This document shows, in pieces, positions 18,182-26,050 of a stretch of 64,000 nt of DNA (position 1 is its first letter; the number at the start of each line of letters is the position of its first letter). Source of the stretch: Rossellomorea aquimaris (lineage in GTDB: Bacteria > Bacillota > Bacilli > Bacillales > Bacillaceae_B); NCBI RefSeq assembly GCF_001877785.1, contig NZ_MINN01000085.1:310001-374000 (forward strand), read 5' to 3'. Made by a program: the position numbers and the translations under genes. The notes under the pieces are model-generated. The model made no database searches and was not told the DNA's origin. It saw only the letters and a list, made by a program, of their open reading frames with translations.

Positions 18182-19018
18182 ATGCAGAAATATGAAAAAA
18201 TCGAGCGGTCAAAACTTTCAGCTGCGTTATATCTGGATGAGATGAATAAAAGGATCCGGGTTGATATGGTACGGGGGGATCTCACGTCTCTGCTGACATA
18301 TGTAGAAAGCAAGGCTGCTTCGTTTCCTTGTGAAAAAATTATATTTAAGGCAAGGGAACATCAATTCAGGACGTTATTGGAAAAGGGGTTTGTGCACGAA
18401 GGGATGATCCATCATTATTTCAACGGGGACCGTGCTCATTTCCTCTCAAGATTTATGAGTAAAGAACGCCGATCAAGTAACCATTGGAGTGAAGAAGATG
18501 CTATTCTATCCTCCGTGCAAAGCCTGGGGGTCCGGCCCTTCGTAAAGAACGATGATCATTCCATTTTGCTGGCGGGATGCGGGGATGCAGCTGAGTTAGC
18601 CAGCCTGTATAAAGAGGTTTTTCAGGTTTATCCTGTACCCCTGCAAGATCCCGATTACATCAAGGATGCGATGGGAAATGGGACTATTTTTGTATGCATA
18701 CGTGAAAACAATCAGATCATCAGCGCTGCATCGGCAGAAATTGATGATCAGCATCATAATGCCGAAGTGACAGATTGTGCAACACTGCCTCAGTACAGAA
18801 AGGGAGGCTTCATGAAGAGTCTGATTATGAAGCTTGAGGAAGAGCTGCTGTCGCGGGGGATATTCTGTGTTTATACCATTGCCAGGGCCCTTTCCTTCGG
18901 GATGAATGCTGCATTTCATCAATTAGGCTATCAATATGGGGGAAGGCTCGCAAATAATTGTTATATTTACGATAAGTTGGAAGATATGAATATTTGGGAA
19001 AAAGATTTAGGGCGTTGA
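18182..19018 (+). CDS. yodP: Beta-lysine N-acetyltransferase (YodP/AblB-like)
   Basis: 278 residues. A divergent N-terminal half and a C-terminal GNAT domain with the acetyl-CoA loop region in TLPQYRKGGFMKSL and the C-terminal YTIARALSFGMNAAF. Homologues acetylate the epsilon amino group of beta-lysine made by KamA; in methanogens the kamA/ablB pair makes the osmolyte N-epsilon-acetyl-beta-lysine. ATG 18182 has GGGTG 7 nt upstream and is preferred to ATG 18176. kamA follows after 95 bp. Confidence 0.91.
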   Translation: MQKYEKIERSKLSAALYLDEMNKRIRVDMVRGDLTSLLTYVESKAASFPCEKIIFKAREHQFRTLLEKGFVHEGMIHHYFNGDRAHFLSRFMSKERRSSNHWSEEDAILSSVQSLGVRPFVKNDDHSILLAGCGDAAELASLYKEVFQVYPVPLQDPDYIKDAMGNGTIFVCIRENNQIISAASAEIDDQHHNAEVTDCATLPQYRKGGFMKSLIMKLEEELLSRGIFCVYTIARALSFGMNAAFHQLGYQYGGRLANNCYIYDKLEDMNIWEKDLGR

Positions 19019-19113
19019 ATCCAACTGGAACAACGTGAAAAGACCAGGCAGATAGAGTGGGCCGGCCATCATATGGTTCTTATGGTGAAACTTTATGAAA
19101 GTTGGTGGATGAA

Positions 19114-20541
19114 TTGAAGATGAACCTATATAGACCAAAGAGGGACTGGAAAGATATTGAGTTGTGGAAGGATGTTACCGAGGAACAATGGAATAACTGG
19201 CTGTGGCAGCTGACAAATACAATAAGAACACTTGATGACTTAAAAAAAGTAGTGAATCTGACTCCCGAGGAAGAAGAGGGGGTAAGAATCTCAACAAAGA
19301 CGATTCCTCTGAATATCACACCCTACTATGCCTGGCTGATGAATGAAAATGATCCGAGATGTCCCATAAGAATGCAATCAGTTCCTATCGGAAAAGAAAT
19401 CAATAAGACAAAATATGATTTGGAGGATCCACTTCATGAAGATGAGGATTCGCCGGTACCCGGTTTGACACATCGATATCCGGACAGGGTTCTTTTCCTC
19501 GTGACAAATCAATGTTCCATGTACTGCCGTTATTGTACGAGAAGGCGTTTTTCGGGACAAATCGGCATGGGTGTCCCGAAAAAACAGCTGGATGCCGCAA
19601 TCGAATATATCCGTGAGAACCCGGCAGTGCGGGACGTTTTACTGTCGGGAGGGGACGGGTTATTGATCAATGATCAAATCCTGGAATATATCCTGAAGAA
19701 CCTCCGGGAAATCCCGCATGTTGAAATCATCAGGATCGGTACCAGGGCACCGGTGGTATTCCCGCAGCGGATCACTGAGAATCTTTGCACAATACTGAAG
19801 AAATATCACCCTGTTTGGTTGAACACACATTTCAATACGTCGATCGAAATCACGGAAGAATCGAAAAAAGCCTGCGAAATGCTTGCAGATGCCGGAGTGC
19901 CTGTAGGGAACCAGGCTGTCATCCTGGCGGGTATCAATGACAGTACCCCTATCATGAAGAAACTGATGCATGATCTGGTCAAGATACGAGTGCGGCCATA
20001 TTATATTTATCAATGTGATCTTTCAGAAGGGATCGGGCATTTCAGGGCACCTGTGGCGAAGGGGCTTGAAATCATGGAAGGTCTCAGGGGACATACATCT
20101 GGATACGCAGTGCCTACTTTCGTATTGGATGCTCCGGGAGGGGGAGGGAAAATATCCCTTCAGCCGAACTATCTCATCTCCCAAAGTGCCTCCAAAGTCG
20201 TTGTCAGGAACTTTGAGGGAGTGATTTCAACGTATCCCGAACCGCAGGGATATATTGCCGGAAAAGCGGATGAATATTTCAAGGAAATCTATCATGATGA
20301 AGAAATTAAAGATACAACCATAGGAATTGCCGGCCTGATGAATGACACACATGCTTCTTTGACCCCGAGTGGTTTAAAAAGGCTGGAGAGAAGAAAGCAG
20401 TACGAGGATGATCCTTCCCATCATTCATTGAAGAACTTCAGGGATAAACGGGATCAGCTGAAAGAAAAGAAGCATAAAGCCATGCTTGCGAAAATGGAAA
20501 ACACTGCCGTCAAAAAGGAAGATAGTGCCGATGGAAAATAA
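19114..20541 (+). CDS. kamA: L-lysine 2,3-aminomutase
   Basis: 475 residues. A radical-SAM, PLP-dependent enzyme that interconverts L-alpha-lysine and L-beta-lysine. The cluster ligands are in CSMYCRYC (Cys134, 138, 141), followed by TRRRFSG, LSGGDGLL, the SAM-binding region RIGTRAPVVFPQRIT, and the PLP-lysine segment DAPGGGGKI. TTG 19114 (GGTGG 5 nt upstream) aligns exactly with the N-terminus of B. subtilis KamA; ATG 19120 is the alternative. The Lys-rich tail past residue 420 is variable in the family. Confidence 0.96.
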   Translation: MKMNLYRPKRDWKDIELWKDVTEEQWNNWLWQLTNTIRTLDDLKKVVNLTPEEEEGVRISTKTIPLNITPYYAWLMNENDPRCPIRMQSVPIGKEINKTKYDLEDPLHEDEDSPVPGLTHRYPDRVLFLVTNQCSMYCRYCTRRRFSGQIGMGVPKKQLDAAIEYIRENPAVRDVLLSGGDGLLINDQILEYILKNLREIPHVEIIRIGTRAPVVFPQRITENLCTILKKYHPVWLNTHFNTSIEITEESKKACEMLADAGVPVGNQAVILAGINDSTPIMKKLMHDLVKIRVRPYYIYQCDLSEGIGHFRAPVAKGLEIMEGLRGHTSGYAVPTFVLDAPGGGGKISLQPNYLISQSASKVVVRNFEGVISTYPEPQGYIAGKADEYFKEIYHDEEIKDTTIGIAGLMNDTHASLTPSGLKRLERRKQYEDDPSHHSLKNFRDKRDQLKEKKHKAMLAKMENTAVKKEDSADGK

Positions 20542-20815
20542 AATCAGGTGCGAGTGGTGCGGTGAGGCAGAAGTAACGAATGAAAAAGGGAATGTCTACT
20601 GGGAGCTTCCGGACGGCACCAGGGCGATAACAATAGAACAGGTCCCTGTGCTCAACTGCAAAAAATGCGGGATGGAATATCAGGAGGAAAATGTCATTAA
20701 TGAAATTGAAGATCAATTAATGTTGATTGACACCAAAAAGCTCAATGACCGGCTTACGTACGAAGAACTTTTGAAAATTCCAAAATTCCTTAAGAAAAAT
20801 TATTTCCGGTTTTAG
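20531..20815 (+). CDS. yokU: YokU family zinc-finger protein
   Basis: 94 residues. Two CxxC pairs (CEWCG near the start, CKKCG about residue 44-48) form a YgiT/MqsA-type zinc finger, followed by a short helical tail. It overlaps the kamA stop by 11 nt and follows kamA as in B. subtilis. MqsA-type fingers often precede a DNA-binding domain, but none is present here, so a regulatory role is only possible, not shown. Confidence 0.88.
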   Translation: MENKIRCEWCGEAEVTNEKGNVYWELPDGTRAITIEQVPVLNCKKCGMEYQEENVINEIEDQLMLIDTKKLNDRLTYEELLKIPKFLKKNYFRF

Positions 20816-20888
20816 CATCCGCCTTTACGGATGCCCCATCATCCGCTATCCTTTTAAAAAAGACAGTTTTATAAGGACAGGTGGTTTG

Positions 20889-21113
20889 ATGAGGAAATCA
20901 TTTTATCATTATTTAATGAAACACAGGCAGCCGCAAGCGAAAGACGATATAACGAGGTTTGCCAATGAAGCATATGATGATCACAGCTTCCCGAAACAAT
21001 CGTGGGATTATGATGAAATCAGTTCATACCTCGAAATGAATGGTTCATACCTGGAGAGCATGACCATCTTTGACCGGGCCTGGGATCTATATCTAATAGA
21101 AGAAAAAGGATAA
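20889..21113 (+). CDS. yozE: YozE/UPF0346 family protein
   Basis: 74 residues. FANEAYDDHSFPKQSWDYDEISSYLE is the UPF0346 signature region; small acidic-helical sterile-alpha-motif-like protein. ACAGGTGG lies before ATG 20889 (an in-frame TTG sits 3 nt upstream). Function unknown. The gene ends at a strong terminator. Confidence 0.9.
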   Translation: MRKSFYHYLMKHRQPQAKDDITRFANEAYDDHSFPKQSWDYDEISSYLEMNGSYLESMTIFDRAWDLYLIEEKG

Positions 21114-21114
21114 G

Positions 21115-21162
21115 AAAAAAGACTGACTGAAGTGAATCTTTGAACTGAAGTCAGTCTTTTTT
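21115..21162 (+). terminator. Terminator after yozE
   Basis: AAAAAAGACTGACT / AGTCAGTCTTTTTT, 14-bp stem with a 20-nt loop and T-run. Confidence 0.93.
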
Positions 21163-21302
21163 ATTTTTACCCCAAACGTCCAAAGGGATGGTGGTAGGTA
21201 TGAGTACAGATTCGATGAGGGAAGCGGAAAACCGAATTCTTGTATCCCGTTACAGTGATTACTGCATATTATATAAAAAAGGCGATTAAGGGTGAGGGGA
21301 GA

Positions 21303-21959
21303 ATGAAGAATCGAAAAGAGCCTAAATTCAGGGTAGGAGAAACGGTAGTCGTGACAATCTACGGTACAGTAGGGAAAATTACGAATATTAAAAAACTGGA
21401 TGGGGAATTCCTTTATGAAGTAAACGATAGTGAAGGCCTATTCAAAGAAAAAGCACTGGAGCTCCTGGAATCTTATGACGGTTATATTTTCGAACAAGAA
21501 CAAATCGATATTGAATATAAATTTTTATTTGGAGATCTTGTCATCGTAAAGGGGTACGAAGAGGATTTATTTAAAGTGGTTGGATTCAGGACTGAAATCT
21601 GGCGCTATAAGGACGATGCCTGGGAAGACGTCATATACGAATTGATGAGGGTAACCGACGGGGAATGGCTGGAAGCAGACGAAGATGAGATCACTCTTGT
21701 AGCAGATGAAGAACAGGCGGAAGCGTTTATTAAAAAGTATGGTTTTGTTTTTCCTCATAAAAAGGATGCCAAGACCAAACTCCTTAAGTCCCCTTCACAT
21801 AAAACAAGCTGGGTGGACCAGCTGCTCGATTACTATAATGACTATAAAGCTCTTTATCTTTTCTTTCGCGATCCCACGTATAAAAAGAAAATGGAGCATG
21901 TCCTTGAGCAGTTGAAAAATCACGCAAATTCTCACTCGGCAGTCAAAGAGAAGGAATAA
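21303..21959 (+). CDS. YodN-like protein of unknown function
   Basis: 218 residues, acidic, no signal or membrane segment. The N-terminal 50 residues (FRVGETVVVTIYGTVGKI) look like an SH3-like beta barrel, repeated with variation at about 75-125 (FGDLVIVKGYEEDLFKVVG); the C-terminus is helical (DYYNDYKALYLFF). Position beside yozE/yozD-type genes and length suggest B. subtilis YodN, with moderate confidence. GGTGAGGGG precedes ATG 21303. Confidence 0.7.
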   Translation: MKNRKEPKFRVGETVVVTIYGTVGKITNIKKLDGEFLYEVNDSEGLFKEKALELLESYDGYIFEQEQIDIEYKFLFGDLVIVKGYEEDLFKVVGFRTEIWRYKDDAWEDVIYELMRVTDGEWLEADEDEITLVADEEQAEAFIKKYGFVFPHKKDAKTKLLKSPSHKTSWVDQLLDYYNDYKALYLFFRDPTYKKKMEHVLEQLKNHANSHSAVKEKE

Positions 21960-22110
21960 TCCACATAATATATAAAAATAGCGGAACACTTATTAATAAG
22001 AAGGATATCAGTATGGCACGAAGAACCCATTGCATACAGGCTGCAATTTTCCCTTCGCCGCTTTCAAAATCTTTTAATGTGGATCGGCCTTTTTTGATCA
22101 ATGTCAACAT
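21943..22110 (-). CDS. 55-residue single-span membrane protein, antisense-overlapping
   Basis: MLTLIKKGRSTLKDFESGEG, then KIAACMQWVL, then a hydrophobic stretch (about residues 30-53: AILISFLLISVPLFLYIMW) ending IIPSL. GAGGAGCGATTATAT immediately upstream on the minus strand is a good RBS. Its 3' end overlaps the end of the YodN-like gene by 17 nt, tail to tail. Too short for most gene finders. The amphipathic charged start followed by one membrane span is coherent and argues for a real gene; function unknown. Confidence 0.7.
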   Translation of the reverse strand: MLTLIKKGRSTLKDFESGEGKIAACMQWVLRAILISFLLISVPLFLYIMWIIPSL

Positions 22111-22236
22111 ATATAATCGCTCCTCTAATCTTAATGGTAAAGTGTATGCTTGTCCTGAACCTCATATGAAAACTTTTTTCTCCTGGCATAACTAAGCTGT
22201 CAGCATCATAAATTGAGAATCAAAGGGGGCGATCAA

Positions 22237-22413
22237 ATGCGGGAGATAGAAGTCTTTATCGACACTGAAGAAATTGCCGACTTCTTCATGAAAGAACTTG
22301 TGCAAAGAGGCTATGTTCCTTCCGAAGAAGAGCTTGAGGAACTGGCGGACATAACCTTCGAGTATCTGATTGCCAAGTGCATCATTGACGAAGAATGGGA
22401 AGAGGACGTATAA
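22237..22413 (+). CDS. yozD: YozD family small acidic protein
   Basis: 58 residues, very acidic (MREIEVFIDTEEIADFF, EEELEELADITFEYL). Length, composition and position match the YozD family of Bacillus. GGGGG is 8 nt before ATG 22237. Function unknown; B. subtilis yozD is in the same yod cluster. Confidence 0.85.
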   Translation: MREIEVFIDTEEIADFFMKELVQRGYVPSEEELEELADITFEYLIAKCIIDEEWEEDV

Positions 22414-22422
22414 ATTCGAATG

Positions 22423-22476
22423 AAAAGGCCCGTCCCTCTGGCACATTCACATGTGCCGGGGGGCGGACCTTTTTTA
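22423..22476 (+). terminator. Terminator after yozD
   Basis: AAAAGGCCCGTCCCTCTGGC pairs with GCCGGGGGGCGGACCTTTTT across a short loop; long GC-rich stem with T-run. Confidence 0.92.
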
Positions 22477-22549
22477 TTTTTGAAACCAAAGGAAACATAT
22501 AACCGTATATATAGCTACAGTAAAATAAATTTGAATGGGGGAACCTCGG

Positions 22550-22717
22550 GTGCTAAAGAAAATACTGAAGAGTTTTTTAGGATCACATTCTAAACCGCAC
22601 TACTACAGTTCAAGTGATAATTGGAAGAAGTATAAAAAGCATAAACATTATGGTCATCATCACTACAAGAAAAAATATAAGAGTAAAAGTTTCTTTTCAA
22701 GCTTTTTCAGCAGCTAG
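22550..22717 (+). CDS. Small His/Lys/Tyr-rich protein
   Basis: 55 residues. After MLKKILKSFLGSHSKPH the middle is almost entirely Lys, His and Tyr (KKYKKHKHYGHHHYKKKYK) and the tail is SKSFFSSFFSS. GTG 22550 has GGGGG 8 nt upstream. The strongly basic, His-rich composition resembles spore-coat or metal-binding small proteins. It begins a tight run with the kinase-like gene (8 bp gap) and spo0M-like gene, so all three are probably cotranscribed. Confidence 0.68.
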   Translation: MLKKILKSFLGSHSKPHYYSSSDNWKKYKKHKHYGHHHYKKKYKSKSFFSSFFSS

Positions 22718-22725
22718 GGCACATC

Positions 22726-23538
22726 ATGATCTGGTCTATGTTTCGAAGGATGGTTGACGGCTTTGAATTAGAATGGAAAAACGGAGACAGAATCAATCAA
22801 TTCGAGGTCATTGCCTGCTTAGGGAAGGGGAGCTACGGCACCGCTTATGATGTCAGGCATATCCATACCGGGGATAAAGCTGTCTTGAAAAGGATACGCC
22901 CTTATAAAAAATGGTTTTCCGATTCCATGAAATACATTGATAATGAAACAGCTGTCCTTGAAGAACTGAACCATCCCCGGTTCCCTGAAATATATGAAAA
23001 GGGTGTGTTTAAACAGACACCTTATTTCATTATGGAGAAGATGGATGGCAGGACGTTTGAAGATTTGATTTTTAAGGAAGGAAAAACCTATTCAGAAGAA
23101 GAATCTTTAGACTTAGGCATTCAATTGGTGAAATTGATCATGGTTATCCATAAGAGCGGCTATATACACAGGGATTTGAGGATCCCGAACATCTTGTGGG
23201 CTAGCGGAGTCATAAACATTATCGATTTCGGCCTTGCGTGCAGGATTCAAAGAGATAATCCGGAAGTTCCTCTTCTCCACAAGGAATATATGAGGGAAAA
23301 GACTGTAAAAAGTGATTTGTATGCACTGGGACATTTTCTGTTGTTCCTTCTGTATTCATCTTACGAGCCGGTTGAACAGAGACAAAGGAGTTGGGAGGAA
23401 GAACTGGACATCAGCCCGGATACAAGGGGATTAATTAAAAAACTTTTCAGGTGTGACGGTTCTTTTGAAAATGCTGAAGAAGCTTATATGGAACTAATGA
23501 AAATCAGATATAATAAGAAGATGATAAGGGAGGAATAG
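22726..23538 (+). CDS. Eukaryotic-like protein kinase (YrzF-type)
   Basis: 270 residues. Full set of kinase motifs: glycine loop GKGSYG 33-38, ATP-site Lys55 (AVLKR), HRD 148-150 with catalytic Asp150 and Asn155 (HRDLRIPN), DFG 167-169. The C-lobe is short and lacks PASTA or membrane segments, so this is a soluble kinase like B. subtilis YrzF/YabT-class proteins. Spacing to the spo0M-like gene is 2 bp, suggesting that Spo0M or the small basic protein may be its substrate (inference). Confidence 0.87.
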   Translation: MIWSMFRRMVDGFELEWKNGDRINQFEVIACLGKGSYGTAYDVRHIHTGDKAVLKRIRPYKKWFSDSMKYIDNETAVLEELNHPRFPEIYEKGVFKQTPYFIMEKMDGRTFEDLIFKEGKTYSEEESLDLGIQLVKLIMVIHKSGYIHRDLRIPNILWASGVINIIDFGLACRIQRDNPEVPLLHKEYMREKTVKSDLYALGHFLLFLLYSSYEPVEQRQRSWEEELDISPDTRGLIKKLFRCDGSFENAEEAYMELMKIRYNKKMIREE

Positions 23539-23540
23539 GC

Positions 23541-24311
23541 ATGTCGTTTTTTAATAAAGTATTTGCATCTATTGGAATCGGTGCAGCAACAGTAGATACG
23601 AAGTTGGAAAAATCAAGTTATCAAGCAGGTGAAATGGCAAAAGGCGTTGTTGAAATCAAAGGGGGGAGTACTTCCCAGACGATCGATTCGATTTATCTCA
23701 CTCTCTATACTACGTATATCCGTGAGTCGGATGATAAAAAATATACCGATTATGCTCCGATTCAAAAGGTTCAAATATCAGAACCATTCACAATCGGGGA
23801 AAATGAAAAGAGAGAAATCCCGTTTTCGTTCACTCTTCCATTTGAAACGCCAATCACATACGGCAATACAAGGGTGTGGGTGGCAACGGGTCTTGATATA
23901 AAAAATTCGGTGGATCCAAAAGATAAAGATTATATCGAAATCGTTCCCCATAACTTAATAAATGGCATTCTCCAATCTGTACAAGATCTTGGTTTCAGGA
24001 TAAGGAAGGTCGAATGCGAACAGGCTCCCCGCCGATTCAGGGGAAGATATCCGTTCATTCAGGAGTTTGAATTCGTTCCAGTAAGCGGCGGTTATCAGCG
24101 CTCATTGGATGAAATCGAGCTGATGTTCCTTAATCAGTCTGAAGAACAGGCAGATGTGTTGATTGAAGTGGACCGCAGAGCAAGAGGGCTTGGGGGGTTC
24201 CTGGCTGAAGCACTCGAAATGGACGAATCAATGGTAAAGATGACGATCCGCTCAAGCGATCTGCCTCACTTATCTTCAAAGCTGAAAGAAGCCATCGACA
24301 AATTCATTTAG
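23541..24311 (+). CDS. spo0M: Spo0M-like arrestin-fold sporulation control protein
   Basis: 256 residues. MSFFNKVFASIGIGAATVDT and YQAGEMAKGVVEIKGG match the N-terminal arrestin-like beta sandwich of Spo0M; FSFTLPFETPIT and GLGGFLAEALEMDES are further family points. In B. subtilis Spo0M affects sporulation initiation through an unclear route. Length is as in the family (about 258). Cotranscribed with the kinase gene upstream. Confidence 0.92.
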   Translation: MSFFNKVFASIGIGAATVDTKLEKSSYQAGEMAKGVVEIKGGSTSQTIDSIYLTLYTTYIRESDDKKYTDYAPIQKVQISEPFTIGENEKREIPFSFTLPFETPITYGNTRVWVATGLDIKNSVDPKDKDYIEIVPHNLINGILQSVQDLGFRIRKVECEQAPRRFRGRYPFIQEFEFVPVSGGYQRSLDEIELMFLNQSEEQADVLIEVDRRARGLGGFLAEALEMDESMVKMTIRSSDLPHLSSKLKEAIDKFI

Positions 24312-24343
24312 GACGTTTCGACAAAGGTTCTCATTTTTTTATG

Positions 24344-24372
24344 AAGGATTCGACAGCCCCTTTGTTTAATAC
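24344..24372 (+). promoter_or_regulatory. Possible sigma-H-type promoter of yodL
   Basis: AAGGATT (24344-24350) and GTTTAATAC (24364-24372) partially fit the sigma-H pattern AGGAWWT...GAAT. Weak by sequence alone. Confidence 0.3.
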
Positions 24373-24405
24373 TACTAATTACTACTTAACCGGAGGGGTG
24401 CTCAT

Positions 24406-24726
24406 ATGCTGTTACTTGAAAAAATCAAACGTCCCAGAATGCTGAGGTCAAATTATGACATCACTGTATTTCAAACTCCAAAATACGGGGAAGACAAGGG
24501 CTACCAGAAGGTGTACCGGATTTCAATAGAAGCGAATAATCATGAAGAGGCACTATATGAAACATTCAGGATTTTTAATGTACCCGATCTCTTGCCCTCA
24601 GATTACAAAGGCAGGTATATGGCAACCCGTGATGTCATTTTTATAGATGAGGGAAGAAGGGGTCATTTCTATTATCGATTGCAGCCAAACGGCTGGAAAA
24701 GGATCAACCGGATCCTTCTCCACTGA
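24406..24726 (+). CDS. yodL: YodL-family protein
   Basis: 106 residues. YDITVFQTPKYG, HEEALYETFRIFNVPDLLP and GRYMATRDVIFIDEG are the YodL-type pattern. In B. subtilis YodL is made early in sporulation and, when overproduced, alters cell shape through MreB-type proteins. CGGAGGGG lies 6-7 nt before the ATG. Gene order yodL then deoD is conserved. Confidence 0.88.
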   Translation: MLLLEKIKRPRMLRSNYDITVFQTPKYGEDKGYQKVYRISIEANNHEEALYETFRIFNVPDLLPSDYKGRYMATRDVIFIDEGRRGHFYYRLQPNGWKRINRILLH

Positions 24727-24731
24727 TTGAA

Positions 24732-24771
24732 AAAAAAGGAAAGACGCCCGGAATGGAGTCTTTCCTTTTTT
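24732..24771. terminator. Bidirectional terminator after yodL
   Basis: AAAAAGGAAAGAC / GTCTTTCCTTTTTT stem. It also lies 3 nt past the stop of the convergent 47-residue gene. Confidence 0.9.
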
Positions 24772-24773
24772 CA

Positions 24774-24917
24774 TTATAGGTTGTGGCCGGGTCCGCTTTT
24801 CCTGTTAACCGTTGAATGTTCTTTCGCATGGGCATTGTGTTCGGCCTCGATTGCTTCTTTAGGAATGTGATTATTTTTCTTTGGCGAGTTTATTCTGTTT
24901 CGGTGCTTTTTACCCAA
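24774..24917 (-). CDS. 47-residue basic peptide gene
   Basis: Begins MGKKHRNRINSPKKNNHIPK, continues through EAIEAEHNAHAKEHSTVNRK and ends SGPGHNL. TTG start with GGAGGG 7 nt upstream on the minus strand and a terminator right after the stop. Hydrophilic, His/Asn/Lys-rich; similar in style to minor small acid-soluble spore proteins, but I do not recognise a named family. Confidence 0.65.
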   Translation of the reverse strand: MGKKHRNRINSPKKNNHIPKEAIEAEHNAHAKEHSTVNRKSGPGHNL

Positions 24918-24937
24918 AAGGATCCCTCCGTGCTTTT

Positions 24938-25060
24938 TTAAGATTTTAGCCTTTCGGTTCTTGAAGAGTTAGGCTGAGTCCCCGAACGGGTGGAAGGGTT
25001 TGTTTCATTCGCATGCTGGACGGCCTGCTTAAGTTTCTTGCTCATTTTTTCCTTCGTCAT
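24938..25060 (-). CDS. 40-residue basic peptide gene
   Basis: MTKEKMSKKLKQAVQHANET then NPSTRSGTQPNSSRTERLKS. AAGGAGGT lies 6 nt before the ATG on the minus strand, a near-perfect RBS. Followed 20 nt later by the start of the 47-residue gene, so the two form a two-gene transcript running away from deoD. Composition (Lys, Gln, Asn, Ser, no Trp/Cys) resembles minor SASP-like spore peptides; no family recognised. Confidence 0.65.
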   Translation of the reverse strand: MTKEKMSKKLKQAVQHANETNPSTRSGTQPNSSRTERLKS

Positions 25061-25192
25061 GACCATACCTCCTTCCATCTATAGTTTTACCAGTCCTCCG
25101 CTTCCTATCCGTGAACCTCCGAAGCGTTGCATAAGCTCAAGAAAAGGATTACAATGGTACTTCAGTAAGTCTATAATAGGAGGAATTGTAAG

Positions 25193-25897
25193 ATGAGTAT
25201 ACATATTAATGCCAAAGAAAATGAAATTGCAGAAACGGTCTTACTGCCGGGAGATCCGTTAAGGGCTAAATATATAGCAGAGACATTCTTGGAGAATCCT
25301 GTTTGTTATAACGAAGTTCGCAATATGTTTGGGTACACAGGAACGTATAAGGGAAAAAGAATCAGTGTACAGGGTACAGGAATGGGTGTCCCATCCATCT
25401 CCATTTATATCAACGAATTAATGCAAAGTTACAATGTGCAGAATTTGATTCGCGTAGGTACTTGCGGAGCAATCCAGAAGGATGTCAAAGTGCGTGATGT
25501 AATCCTTGCCATGACTTCTTCAACGGATTCACAAATGAACAAGTTGACCTTTAACGGCATCGACTATGCTCCGACTGCTGACTTCGATTTGCTGAAACGC
25601 GCATACGACAGCGGAGTAGAAAAAGGCCTTAGTCTGAAAGTGGGGAACGTATTCACGGCGGATATGTTCTATAACGATAATGCGGAACATGAAAAATGGG
25701 CTCAATATGGAATCCTTGCAATTGAAATGGAAACCTCGGCTCTTTATACATTGGCTGCAAAATATGGCCGCAACGCCCTTTCCGTATTGACAGTCAGCGA
25801 CCACATCCTGACAGGTGAAGAAACGTCAGCCGAAGAGCGCCAAACGACTTTCAATGAAATGATTGAAGTGGCTCTCGAAGCAGCAATCAAGGAATAA
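25193..25897 (+). CDS. deoD: Purine-nucleoside phosphorylase, DeoD type
   Basis: 234 residues. Phosphorolysis of purine (deoxy)ribonucleosides. [36 protein letters not shown] and the catalytic region [11 protein letters not shown] followed by SDHILTGEE are classic DeoD (trimeric-family hexamer) motifs. GGAGGAATTGTAAG precedes the ATG. Confidence 0.97.
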   Translation: MSIHINAKENEIAETVLLPGDPLRAKYIAETFLENPVCYNEVRNMFGYTGTYKGKRISVQGTGMGVPSISIYINELMQSYNVQNLIRVGTCGAIQKDVKVRDVILAMTSSTDSQMNKLTFNGIDYAPTADFDLLKRAYDSGVEKGLSLKVGNVFTADMFYNDNAEHEKWAQYGILAIEMETSALYTLAAKYGRNALSVLTVSDHILTGEETSAEERQTTFNEMIEVALEAAIKE

Positions 25898-25919
25898 CTC
25901 TGAAAGATAACGCTTTCTT

Positions 25920-25952
25920 AAACTGCTTACTTATTTGGTAAGCAGTTTTATT
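25920..25952 (+). terminator. Terminator after deoD
   Basis: AAACTGCTTAC / GTAAGCAGTTTTATT stem with a 7-nt loop. Confidence 0.88.
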
Positions 25953-26050
25953 ATGCAATAATCTTGAATACAGTAGGATTATCCTATTACATGGCAGTAA
26001 ATCCATGTTAATATGTAGTTTGTAACAATATAGAGAAACTAGGTGAAAGT

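Noticed and set aside
20816..20833. Terminator after yokU
   Set aside because: GCATCCG/CGGATGC forms a small stem but there is no T-run.
22013..22195. 60-codon plus-strand frame
   Set aside because: It mirrors the better-supported minus-strand 55-residue membrane protein and has no RBS.
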